Source: Paenibacillus taichungensis
GTDB taxonomy: Bacteria > Bacillota > Bacilli > Paenibacillales > Paenibacillaceae
Length of the DNA stretch: 64,000 nt
Direction: 5' to 3'
NCBI RefSeq assembly: GCF_003287275.1
Contig: NZ_QEVW01000005.1
Span: 558,001 to 622,000, forward strand
Part shown: positions 1 through 7,571 of the stretch, in pieces
How the letters are laid out: the number at the start of each line of letters is the position of its first letter
How positions within the stretch are numbered: the first letter of the stretch is position 1
Translations under genes and position numbers: made by a program
Notes under the pieces: model-generated
What the model saw: the letters and a program-made list of their open reading frames with translations, nothing else
What the model was told of the DNA's origin: nothing
Databases searched by the model: none

Positions 1-36
1 TAACGTCTGCGGATAGGTTAGCATTACGGTTTTCAC
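1..36 (-). CDS. ribF: RibF, riboflavin kinase/FAD synthetase, N-terminal fragment
   Basis: Only the first 12 codons lie inside the window, and the gene runs off the left edge. The peptide reads VKTVMLTYPQTL from a GTG start at 36-34. It resembles the N-terminus of bacterial RibF, which turns riboflavin into FMN and FAD. An AGGTGA Shine-Dalgarno at 48-43 sits 6 nt upstream of the GTG. An in-frame ATG at 42-40 directly abuts the Shine-Dalgarno, so GTG is the better start. The position just after truB is the usual place for ribF in Bacillales. The call rests on 12 residues plus gene order. Confidence 0.72.
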   Translation of the reverse strand, partial: MKTVMLTYPQTL

Positions 37-102
37 AATCATTCACCTGCATTTCACTAGATAGGCCAGGCTTGAGTACCACCACTCAAACCAGGAACCT
101 CT

Positions 103-1026
103 TTATTCCGGTAAAAAGACTTTAACAGCTCTCACCGTTGCTTTCAACTCATCCCGCTCAAATATCCCCAGAAACGTCCCATCCTGATCATATAACCGCA
201 GTAGACCAGGTTGCTCTGCAGGCGGTTCGAGCAAACGCGCCGATAATTTCTGGCCCTGAAGGGCCCCCTTGGCCTGATCCGCACCCACCGTATGTGCCGG
301 AATGGAAGAGATGGCTTCATCAACCGGAATCAACACCTCGGCTAACGTTCCATCGATCATACGTTGTTCCACTTCTTCAAAATGAAGGCAATGATCAGCG
401 GAAATCCCAGCCGATATCGTGCGCTCCAGGTGTAGCATGGTGGACGGATATCCCAATTTTTTACCGATATCCACGCATAACGTTCGAATATATGTCCCTT
501 TGGAACATAAAGCGCGGAACGATATATCCGTTGTCTCGCCTTGATTCTCAATTCCTGTCAATTCCAGCTCATAGATCGTAACTTCACGACTCTTACGCTC
601 TACCGTTTTGCCTTCACGAGCAAGTTCGTAGAGACGTTTCCCGTCCACTTTGACCGCAGAATACATAGGAGGAACCTGTGAGATGGTGCCTACGAATTGC
701 TCCAGCACCTGCTGAACCTGCTCCTGTGTCACCTCAACAGCCGTCTCCGACCGCTCAATGACTTCACCTGTCATATCCTCCGTGTCAGTAGACAGACCCA
801 GTCGAAGCGTTGCCAGGTATTCCTTGGGAAGCTCCTGCATGTACTCCACCACACGGGTTGCCCGTCCAAGACAGAGCGGAAGTACACCAGTAACTTGCGG
901 GTCCAATGTACCTGTATGACCAATACGTTTCATTTTGAGAATGCGACGCATTTTGGCCACAACATCATGAGAAGTAAAACCCGCTGGTTTGTACACCGGA
1001 AGTATACCTTCGAATGGTTTTACCAT
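103..1026 (-). CDS. truB: tRNA pseudouridine(55) synthase TruB
   Basis: This 307-residue protein isomerises U55 in the T loop of tRNAs to pseudouridine. The TruB signature GHTGTLDP is present, with the catalytic Asp at residue 42. An N-terminal KPAGFTSHD segment is also typical of the family. I chose the ATG at 1026 because AGGTGA lies 7 nt upstream. The longer reading frame, up to 1089, starts inside nrnA and adds a basic tail that the family does not have. The start overlaps the nrnA stop by a few bases (TCAATGGTAA), which suggests translational coupling. It lies in the rimP-nusA-infB-ribF operon. The length matches typical TruB of about 300 residues. Confidence 0.96.
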   Translation of the reverse strand: MVKPFEGILPVYKPAGFTSHDVVAKMRRILKMKRIGHTGTLDPQVTGVLPLCLGRATRVVEYMQELPKEYLATLRLGLSTDTEDMTGEVIERSETAVEVTQEQVQQVLEQFVGTISQVPPMYSAVKVDGKRLYELAREGKTVERKSREVTIYELELTGIENQGETTDISFRALCSKGTYIRTLCVDIGKKLGYPSTMLHLERTISAGISADHCLHFEEVEQRMIDGTLAEVLIPVDEAISSIPAHTVGADQAKGALQGQKLSARLLEPPAEQPGLLRLYDQDGTFLGIFERDELKATVRAVKVFLPE

Positions 1027-1997
1027 TGAGTATTCACCTGCTTTAGCACTAGCGCGACGATATCTTCCAACTTTCCTTCTACGCGACATCCAGCTGCGAG
1101 TACATGTCCGCCTCCACCAAAGTTCTGTGCAAGAGCGGCAACATCAACTTTGCCAGCTGACCGGAGAGACACTTTCACCGCATTTTCATTGATTACTTTA
1201 AAAAATATGCCCACTTCCACACCTTGAATGTTACGGGGGTAATTGACTACCCCTTCAAGATCTTCATTAGCCGCACCACAAGCAATCATGTCTTCGGGTG
1301 TAATGACCACCCAGGCAATCTTGCCATCGTCAGTCATTTGCAGGCTTGAGAGTGCCTGATTCAATATACGGACTTGTGGGAGCGTAACCTGCTCAAGCAG
1401 AATTTGTGCAAGATAAGGTCCATCCACACCATGTTCAAGCAATTTGGATGCAGTGGTCATCACATTAGGACTCGTATTCGCATAGCGGAATCCACCTGTA
1501 TCTGTTAGCAATCCTGTATAGACTGCTGTAGCCACATCTTTATCCCACTTCACTGGGAAAAGATTGAGGAAATCAAACAGAATTTCAGCCGTGGCTGCTG
1601 CGTCTGGCTTAATGATATTTACTGTTCCATACCCGTCATTGGTCGGATGATGATCAATATTTAAAATGACAGCATCTTCTTCGAAATAATGACGAGTCAA
1701 GCCTACTCTGGAAAAGTCTGCACAATCCACACAGATAATCGCTTTATATTTCCGCACCGGTGGTTGTTCGGTCATGTTCACGATCTTGCCAGCTTCCCAC
1801 AAAAAATTCATGCGTTGTGGAATTTCACCTTCATTAATCATCGTGAATGTCTTGCCCAGACATGACAGCAGCCAGCCCACCGTTACCGTAGAGCTGACTG
1901 CGTCACCGTCCGGCTGTACATGCGACACGACCAGGTAATCATCATGCTCCAGCAGAAATTGCTTTCCGTCCTGAAGCGCCTGTTCATAAGTGTGCAT
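1020..1997 (-). CDS. nrnA: DHH-family bifunctional oligoribonuclease/pAp phosphatase NrnA
   Basis: The protein (325 residues) carries the DHH-phosphoesterase motifs. HVQPDGDAVSS lies near residue 27, DHH-P-T-N-D-G-Y is in the middle, and a C-terminal DHHA1 domain ends with GGGGHVLAAGC. Family members degrade short RNA oligomers (nanoRNAs) and dephosphorylate pAp, using Mn2+ in the cytoplasm. I chose the ATG at 1997 because AAAGGAGA lies just upstream and the longer frame overlaps rbfA. In B. subtilis the equivalent nrnA (ytqI) lies elsewhere. Here it is inserted between rbfA and truB, and its 3' end overlaps truB. Confidence 0.93.
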   Translation of the reverse strand: MHTYEQALQDGKQFLLEHDDYLVVSHVQPDGDAVSSTVTVGWLLSCLGKTFTMINEGEIPQRMNFLWEAGKIVNMTEQPPVRKYKAIICVDCADFSRVGLTRHYFEEDAVILNIDHHPTNDGYGTVNIIKPDAAATAEILFDFLNLFPVKWDKDVATAVYTGLLTDTGGFRYANTSPNVMTTASKLLEHGVDGPYLAQILLEQVTLPQVRILNQALSSLQMTDDGKIAWVVITPEDMIACGAANEDLEGVVNYPRNIQGVEVGIFFKVINENAVKVSLRSAGKVDVAALAQNFGGGGHVLAAGCRVEGKLEDIVALVLKQVNTQW

Positions 1998-2016
1998 TGC
2001 CGTCTCCTTTATTCTG

Positions 2017-2376
2017 TTACTCGGATTCGTTCTTGTCGGTACCGATATCACCAAGCAGCTTCTCAATTCGGCTGCCATATGCAATAGATTCGTCAATCTT
2101 GAATATCAACTCGGGAACATGTCGAAAACGGATACGCTTGCCCAGTTCTGAACGCAAAAATCCATTTGCTTTTGCCAGCGCTTTAAGCGAGTTATCCTTT
2201 TGTTCCTGTTCACCGAAGACACTCAGATAAACTTTGGCTTGCGACAAGTCGCCTGTAACTTCGACTCCCGTTACGGTAATAAAGCCGATACGAGGATCTT
2301 TCAGTTCAGACTGGATGAGCAGACTTAATTCTTTCTTGATCTGCTCGCCCACTCTACCTGTACGAATCTTAGCCAT
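2017..2376 (-). CDS. rbfA: 30S ribosome-binding factor RbfA
   Basis: This 119-residue protein has the KH-like RbfA fold. The N-terminus runs R-x-x-RVGEQIKKELS, followed by DPRIGFITVTGVEVT and a C-terminal RxRHVPELIFxxDES. RbfA binds the 30S subunit and helps mature the 5' end of 16S rRNA. The ATG is preceded by GAGGTGA at good spacing. It follows infB directly. In B. subtilis ylxP lies between infB and rbfA, but the 25-bp gap here has no room for it. Length is normal for the family. Confidence 0.95.
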   Translation of the reverse strand: MAKIRTGRVGEQIKKELSLLIQSELKDPRIGFITVTGVEVTGDLSQAKVYLSVFGEQEQKDNSLKALAKANGFLRSELGKRIRFRHVPELIFKIDESIAYGSRIEKLLGDIGTDKNESE

Positions 2377-2401
2377 TGTTGTTCACCTCATGCTTCCTTG
2401 C

Positions 2402-4984
2402 TTATCGTTGTACTGTCTCCATAATGAAGGCTTCGATAACGTCGCCTTCTTTCAGATCATTGTATTTATCCAGCGTGATACCGCACTCGTAACCTTGGGC
2501 TACTTCTTTGGCATCATCTTTGTAACGTTTGAGGGAATCCAGCTTGCCTTCGTAAAGGACGATGCCATCACGAATCAAGCGTGCTTCCGCGGAACGCGTA
2601 ATTTTACCCGAGGTAACCATACATCCAGCAATGGTGCCGACTTTACTGATGGAGAACGTGCTCCGAACTTCAGCATGACCGATTACTTTTTCTTTGTAAA
2701 TCGGATCAAGCATACCTTTCATTGCTTGTTCAATTTCCTCGATAACGCTGTAGATAACGCGATGCAGACGAATGTCTACTTGCTCTTGATCTGCAGTCGC
2801 TTTCGCCTGATTATCAGGACGAACGTTGAAACCAATCACGATGGCATTGGATGCTGCAGCCAAAATGATGTCAGACTCTGTGATTGCACCAGCGCCGCTA
2901 TGAATAATTTTCACGCGTACACCTTCAACTTCGATCTTCGCAAGGGAACCTTTCAATGCTTCAACCGAACCTTGTACGTCACCTTTGATGATTACGTTCA
3001 GGTCTTTGATTTCACCGTCTTTGATATGTTGGAACAGATCATCCAATGTCACACGTGTGTTTGTACCCAGATCGGATTCACGTTGTGTAATGGCACGTTT
3101 GTCGGCGATAGAACGTGCTTTACGCTCATCTTCAAACACCATGAACGGATCTCCCGCACCTGGAACTTCAGTCAGACCAGTAATTTCTACAGGTGTTGAA
3201 GGTCCAGCTTCTTTTAAGCGGCGACCTTTGTCATTCACCATCGCACGTACACGACCGAAGCAGTTACCTGCAACAAAAGCATCTCCGACTTTCAATGTAC
3301 CGTGCTGTACGAGAATACGGGCAACTGGGCCACGTCCTTTATCCAGCTCGGCTTCGATCACTGTACCACGGGCCCGTTTGTCCGGGTTTGCTTTGTACTC
3401 GTTCACTTCTGCAACGAGCAGAATCATTTCAAGCAGACCTTCTAAGCCAATTCTTTGTTTCGCTGAAACGTTAACAAAGATGGTGTCGCCGCCCCACTCT
3501 TCCGGAACGAGTTCATAGTTGGTCAATTCTTGTTTTACTTTATCTGCATCTGCACCCGGCTTGTCAATTTTGTTGACAGCTACGATAATTGGCAGCCCAG
3601 CAGCTTTGGCATGATTAATCGCCTCAACCGTTTGTGGCATAACACCGTCATCTGCTGCTACAACAATAATTGTAATATCCGTAACCTGTGCTCCACGTGC
3701 ACGCATAGCAGTAAATGCTTCGTGACCTGGTGTATCTAGGAACGTGATTTTTTTGTTGTTAATTTCAACTTGATAAGCACCGATATGCTGCGTGATACCG
3801 CCTGCTTCTCCACCCGTTACATTCGTTGAACGAATTGCATCAAGCAATGTTGTTTTACCATGGTCAACGTGACCCATGATCGTAACTACTGGTGGACGAG
3901 ACTGCAAGTCAGCAGGATCATCATTCTCTTCCAGTGTTTCGAAGCGATCATCTTCAAGGACAATTTTCACTTCTACCTCAACACCGAACTCTCCAGCAAG
4001 CAGCAGGATTGTTTCGATATCAAGCTCTTGGTTAATCGTTGCCATTACACCCATTGCGATGAGTTTTTTGATAACTTCAGAAGCATCTTTATGGAGCAAT
4101 TTCGCTGTTTCACCAACAGTCATGTCACCACGTACGATGATTTTCTTAGGTGTGTTATCAATTTTCTCACGTTGTTGGTACTGTTGTTGATTTCTGTTGC
4201 GATTGTTCTTGCCGCCACGATTACCGCGGTAGTTGCCGCCACGGTTGTCGTCATAACGACGTCCACCGCCACCGCTGTTTGAACGGTTGCCGCTATTGTT
4301 GTTATTACCGGAATTACCTTGGCCGCCTCTGCGTTGGCCTTGGCCTGAGCTCTGTCCTTGGCCACCAGTACGGTTGCCGCCAGTGCCAGTGTTGCCACCG
4401 CTGTTCGGTCCTGCGCTTCTTGTTTGACCTCCACCGCTATTCGATGGACGTTGACCCGTACTTTGCGGACGGGATGCTGTACTGCTTTGTCCACCTTGAG
4501 CTGGTCTTGGACGATTACTTGATTGTCCTCCTTGGCTTGAGCCTTGGGAAGAGTTCGTTCTGTTGCGGCTGTCTTGGCCGCTAGGTCTTTGGGAGCCATT
4601 GTTATTGTTGGAATTTGGTCTATTGTTCATACCTACCTGCTTTTCCTGTTGTATTTTTGTTTGTACGGGACTACCGGATGGGTTGCTGCTATTCGGCGTG
4701 TTCACTCCGCCGGCCGGCTTGTTGCTGTCCACTGTTTTGTCACTGCGCACTGACGAAGTAGCAACGGATTTTGCTTCATTGCTCTGTTTGGAAGCGGCAG
4801 TGGATTTTATATCTTTAAAAAATTGTTCCACCTTACCGACTGAACCATTCTCCATGACACTCATATGATTGTTTACGGGAATATCCAGCTTTTTAAGAAT
4901 GGTTATAATTTCTTTACTACTCATATTAAGGGACTTCGCATATTCATAAACTCGCAATTTATCCTTGTTTTCTTGTTTACTCAA
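2402..4984 (-). CDS. infB: Translation initiation factor IF-2
   Basis: This 860-residue GTPase delivers initiator tRNA to the 30S subunit. An N-terminal IF2-N motif (residues about 1-60) is followed by a very long low-complexity linker (about 65-275). The linker is rich in Asn, Gly, Gln, Ser and Arg and includes Arg-Gly runs at about 240-262. A second IF2-N motif follows, then the G domain with G1 at 371-378 (GHVDHGKT), DTPGH, and NKID. Beta-barrel domains and the C2 domain complete the protein. The start is TTG at 4984, with GGAGGTG about 8 nt upstream. It overlaps the stop codon of the preceding ylxQ, a coupled arrangement. Confidence 0.98.
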   Translation of the reverse strand: MSKQENKDKLRVYEYAKSLNMSSKEIITILKKLDIPVNNHMSVMENGSVGKVEQFFKDIKSTAASKQSNEAKSVATSSVRSDKTVDSNKPAGGVNTPNSSNPSGSPVQTKIQQEKQVGMNNRPNSNNNNGSQRPSGQDSRNRTNSSQGSSQGGQSSNRPRPAQGGQSSTASRPQSTGQRPSNSGGGQTRSAGPNSGGNTGTGGNRTGGQGQSSGQGQRRGGQGNSGNNNNSGNRSNSGGGGRRYDDNRGGNYRGNRGGKNNRNRNQQQYQQREKIDNTPKKIIVRGDMTVGETAKLLHKDASEVIKKLIAMGVMATINQELDIETILLLAGEFGVEVEVKIVLEDDRFETLEENDDPADLQSRPPVVTIMGHVDHGKTTLLDAIRSTNVTGGEAGGITQHIGAYQVEINNKKITFLDTPGHEAFTAMRARGAQVTDITIIVVAADDGVMPQTVEAINHAKAAGLPIIVAVNKIDKPGADADKVKQELTNYELVPEEWGGDTIFVNVSAKQRIGLEGLLEMILLVAEVNEYKANPDKRARGTVIEAELDKGRGPVARILVQHGTLKVGDAFVAGNCFGRVRAMVNDKGRRLKEAGPSTPVEITGLTEVPGAGDPFMVFEDERKARSIADKRAITQRESDLGTNTRVTLDDLFQHIKDGEIKDLNVIIKGDVQGSVEALKGSLAKIEVEGVRVKIIHSGAGAITESDIILAAASNAIVIGFNVRPDNQAKATADQEQVDIRLHRVIYSVIEEIEQAMKGMLDPIYKEKVIGHAEVRSTFSISKVGTIAGCMVTSGKITRSAEARLIRDGIVLYEGKLDSLKRYKDDAKEVAQGYECGITLDKYNDLKEGDVIEAFIMETVQR

Positions 4985-5306
4985 TATACTCCACCTCCGA
5001 CATTATACCGACTTGCTTGGAGATCATTTTTGCAAACCCTCGATCCGTTACTGCAAGAACAACCCGCGTTTCTTTACCGATACTTGAACCCAGACTATCC
5101 CGGTCAAATCCGATCACCAGTGGAACTTTATATGTCCCGCATTTGTCGCGAAATTTCTTTTGTGTATTGGCCGAGGCGTCACCCGCAACAATAACCATTT
5201 TAGCTTCGGAAGAACGGATCGCTTTAAGTACAATTTCTTCACCTGTTACAAGTTTGCCTGCACGCATGGAGAGTCCCAGATAAGACAATGTTTTATTATT
5301 CATCAT
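4977..5306 (-). CDS. YlxQ, L7Ae/L30e-family ribosomal protein
   Basis: A small basic protein (109 residues) with the L7Ae/L30e/S12e/Gadd45 fold: [15 protein letters not shown] at the start and VIVAGDAS in the middle. Relatives bind kink-turn RNA; the role of YlxQ is not settled. Two adjacent ATG codons are available. The ATG at 5306 has AGGAG 7 nt upstream and is preferred over the GTG at 5312. The 5' end overlaps ylxR by a few bases and the 3' end overlaps infB, so it is embedded in the nusA-infB operon. The position matches ylxQ (rplGA) of B. subtilis. Confidence 0.92.
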   Translation of the reverse strand: MMNNKTLSYLGLSMRAGKLVTGEEIVLKAIRSSEAKMVIVAGDASANTQKKFRDKCGTYKVPLVIGFDRDSLGSSIGKETRVVLAVTDRGFAKMISKQVGIMSEVEYIE

Positions 5307-5604
5307 GTTCACGCTCCTGTGCTGCTATGAATTCGTCCTCTACCGCAACGAAATCAGCTGCCAATTGCTCATAAATTTCCGGTGAGACTTTGCCCTTTAG
5401 CGCCCGATCCAAAGACCGGTTTTTGAGTGCAAGCTTAAAACAGGACTCTTTGCCGCATAAATAAGCACCACGTCCGGACTTTTTGCCAGTCAAATCGATC
5501 AGCACTTCATCCTCTGGCGTTTTAACGATACGGATCAGCTGCTTTTTGGGCATCATTTCCTGACACGCCACACATTTGCGTAACGGTACTTTTTTAGTTT
5601 TCAT
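5296..5604 (-). CDS. rnpM: YlxR/RnpM, RNA-binding protein (DUF448)
   Basis: This 102-residue protein belongs to the YlxR family. It shows the RKCVACQ motif near the N-terminus, the ribonucleic-acid-contacting GRGAYLC motif near residue 46, and a conserved R-x-x-x-RALKGKV tract. In B. subtilis YlxR, renamed RnpM, has been linked to modulation of RNase P. That function is known from the family and not shown by this sequence. It sits between nusA and ylxQ, its standard location. The C-terminal tail is acidic. Confidence 0.92.
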   Translation of the reverse strand: MKTKKVPLRKCVACQEMMPKKQLIRIVKTPEDEVLIDLTGKKSGRGAYLCGKESCFKLALKNRSLDRALKGKVSPEIYEQLAADFVAVEDEFIAAQEREHDE

Positions 5605-5629
5605 ACGTTAGCGCCCCCCGTGCTTTACT

Positions 5630-6727
5630 TTAGTCGACGGAGACGGAATCTTGGTGCATTTCCGAAGAAGAATCTTTCTCTCTGCCGAATTCCTGTTCCG
5701 CCTGGCTCTCGCTCTTAATGTCGATTTTCCAGCCGGTCAGTTTGGCTGCCAATCGGGCATTTTGACCTTTGATCCCAATGGCGAGGGACAGCTGATAGTC
5801 AGGAACAATAACCCGAGCCATCTTTTCTTCCTCGAATACTTGAACTTCCAATACTTTGGAAGGACTAAGTGCATTAGCCACATATTCGTCTACCTGGTCG
5901 GAGAAACGAACGATGTCAATTTTTTCACCGCGCAGCTCACCCACAATGGTCTGCACGCGCATTCCCTTAGGACCTACGCATGATCCAACTGGATCAACTT
6001 CCTCATTGCGGGAATGAACAGCAATCTTGGAGCGGAAGCCCGCTTCACGTGCGACGGAGCGGATCTCGACTACACCGTCAAAAATTTCAGGTACTTCCAG
6101 TTCAAAGAGACGTTTCAACAAGCCCGGATGTGTACGGGACAAAATGATTTGCGGCCCTTTGGTCGTATTCTCGACCTTGGTGATGTACGCTTTAATACGG
6201 TCACCATGAACAAACTTCTCGTTCGGCATCAATTCGGTCAGCGGCAATGCCGCTTCGATTTTGCCCAGATCGATGTAGATATTGCGCAAATCCTGACGCT
6301 GCACCACTCCCGTAACGATATCTTCTTCCTTATCAACGAAAGCGTTGTAGATCAGGCCGCGTTCGGCTTCACGAATCCGCTGGGTCACTACCTGTTTGGC
6401 AGTTTGTGCGGCGATACGTCCGAAATCACGCGGCGTAACTTCAATCTCCGCAATATCTTCCAGCTGGAAGTGTGGGTTGATCTCTCGTGCAGCAGGCAAT
6501 GAAATTTCGGTACGTGAATCCAGGACTTCTTCCACGATCAATTTACGGGCATACACCCGGATAACACCCGTATTGCGGTTCATGTCAACACGCACATTCT
6601 GGGCGGTGTTGAAATTACGCTTGTAGCTGGAGATGAGTGCTGCCTCGATCGCTTCAAACAGCACATCCTTGCTGATCCCTTTTTCCCGCTCCAATTCATT
6701 CATTGCTTCAATAAAATCCATACTCAT
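5630..6727 (-). CDS. nusA: Transcription termination/antitermination factor NusA
   Basis: NusA (365 residues) binds RNA polymerase and modulates pausing, termination and antitermination. The N-terminal domain covers residues 1-125, an S1 domain about 135-200, and two KH domains about 230-345 (DPVGSCVGPKGMRVQ and LAIGIKGQNARLAAKLTGW). The short acidic C-terminal tail is typical of Gram-positive NusA, which lacks the E. coli acidic repeats. I chose ATG 6727, with AAAGGGGGA about 10 nt upstream; an ATG two codons further in is also possible. A long stem-loop precedes the gene (see 6755-6818). Confidence 0.97.
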   Translation of the reverse strand: MSMDFIEAMNELEREKGISKDVLFEAIEAALISSYKRNFNTAQNVRVDMNRNTGVIRVYARKLIVEEVLDSRTEISLPAAREINPHFQLEDIAEIEVTPRDFGRIAAQTAKQVVTQRIREAERGLIYNAFVDKEEDIVTGVVQRQDLRNIYIDLGKIEAALPLTELMPNEKFVHGDRIKAYITKVENTTKGPQIILSRTHPGLLKRLFELEVPEIFDGVVEIRSVAREAGFRSKIAVHSRNEEVDPVGSCVGPKGMRVQTIVGELRGEKIDIVRFSDQVDEYVANALSPSKVLEVQVFEEEKMARVIVPDYQLSLAIGIKGQNARLAAKLTGWKIDIKSESQAEQEFGREKDSSSEMHQDSVSVD

Positions 6728-6754
6728 GAATGTTGATCCCCCTTTCAAACATGG

Positions 6755-6818
6755 CATCTCATACGTAAAACGGCGAAAGGCTCTAAACTCATGAGCACCT
6801 TGCCGTTATCGTGAGATG
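6755..6818 (-). promoter_or_regulatory. Long imperfect hairpin between rimP and nusA
   Basis: In the minus-strand RNA a 7-bp outer stem (CATCTCA/TGAGATG) encloses an inner AACGGC/GCCGTT stem and a terminal GCTC/GAGC stem with a 9-nt loop. No U-tract follows, so it is not a standard terminator. It ends some 10 nt upstream of the nusA Shine-Dalgarno. It could be an RNase site, an mRNA stabiliser or a protein-binding site. The structure is seen in the sequence; the role is inference. Confidence 0.55.
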
Positions 6819-6850
6819 TGTCTTTTTTCATTAATAAGTGAACAAGGCAC

Positions 6851-7312
6851 TTAAAACAGAATGGCCAGGCGCGCACTCGCAACCTTGTCATAAAGAATGG
6901 CATGCTGTTTCTTGCCTGCTTCGATCACAAGTTCCCCGTCATCAAAGGAAAGCAGCTTGCCTTCAAATTCCTTTATACCATTTACCGGCTCGTAGGTTGT
7001 AACAAATACGTTTTTACCTACGGATTTGGCAACGTCCTCCGGTTTTTTCAGTGGACGCTCCGCACCGGGAGAAGACACTTCAAGGAAATAGATGGTCGGA
7101 ATCGGATCGTTCTCATCCAGCTTGGCGCTTAGCTTTTCACTGATCAAGACACAATCATCGATGTCGATGCCACCCTCTTTGTCGACATACACCCGTAAAA
7201 ACCAGTTGCTGCCTTCTTTGACGTATTCGATGTCAACCAGCTCGAAGCCTTGTTCGTTCAAGTAGGGTTGGATCATTTCTTCCACGGTAGATTTAATGTT
7301 CGTTGTGCTCAA
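6851..7312 (-). CDS. rimP: Ribosome maturation factor RimP
   Basis: RimP (153 residues) is needed for 30S maturation. The sequence shows the N-terminal alpha/beta domain (FELVDIEYVKEGSNWFLRVYVD) and the signature YFLEVSSPGAERPLKK. An SH3-like Sm-fold C-terminal domain ends KARLAILF-type. The best start is TTG at 7312, with GGAGGT 8 nt upstream, matching the usual family N-terminus. The frame stays open to an ATG at 7369, but that extension has no homologous character and no Shine-Dalgarno. It is the first gene of the nusA-infB operon, behind the promoter at 7453-7481. Confidence 0.93.
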   Translation of the reverse strand: MSTTNIKSTVEEMIQPYLNEQGFELVDIEYVKEGSNWFLRVYVDKEGGIDIDDCVLISEKLSAKLDENDPIPTIYFLEVSSPGAERPLKKPEDVAKSVGKNVFVTTYEPVNGIKEFEGKLLSFDDGELVIEAGKKQHAILYDKVASARLAILF

Positions 7313-7396
7313 AACCGATAACCTCCAACTTAGGTTACACCAGCAAATATTGGCTGGCAATTTCTTCATTACCCAAGATTCTTGTATACCAAAGAC

Positions 7397-7424
7397 TAAA
7401 GAGTGGGTTTCCCCACTCTTTAGA
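7397..7424 (-). promoter_or_regulatory. Perfect 12-bp stem-loop in the rimP 5' untranslated region
   Basis: CTAAAGAGTGGG pairs with its exact complement across a 3-4 nt loop. The stem starts about 22 nt downstream of the predicted start site of the rimP promoter. No uninterrupted U-tract follows (TCTTTGG), so termination would be weak. It may protect the 5' end of the rimP-nusA-infB mRNA, or it may be a weak terminator. Confidence 0.5.
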
Positions 7425-7452
7425 AATTCGTACTATCTCGTTCACTTCAAAA

Positions 7453-7481
7453 ATTATAACATAGTCTGGTAATAGTGACAA
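7453..7481 (-). promoter_or_regulatory. Sigma-A promoter of the rimP-nusA-infB operon
   Basis: Reading the minus strand, TTGTCA (7481-7476) is followed by a 17-nt spacer and TATAAT (7458-7453). A TG dinucleotide makes it an extended -10. Transcription would start near 7446, about 134 nt upstream of the rimP TTG. This is one of the best promoter matches in the window. It explains how the operon is expressed separately from polC. Confidence 0.8.
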
Positions 7482-7571
7482 GTAAGCGATCACTCAGCCA
7501 TTTTAACTACTAATGAAGAAAAATTTACGTAATCACATTACAGACCATAAATAGATACTCAAAATGTCATT

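Noticed and set aside
2234..3199. 321-codon plus-strand frame opposite infB
   Set aside because: It is antisense to the infB GTPase and C2 region, with no ribosome-binding site or recognisable family.
4120..4599. 159-codon minus-strand frame inside infB
   Set aside because: An alternate frame of the low-complexity linker. Its Ala/Val/Thr-rich product is an artefact of that repeat-like DNA.
7397..7424. Hairpin considered as the polC terminator
   Set aside because: It lies downstream of the rimP promoter and is followed by TCTTTGG, not a clean U-run. I list it as a leader stem-loop.
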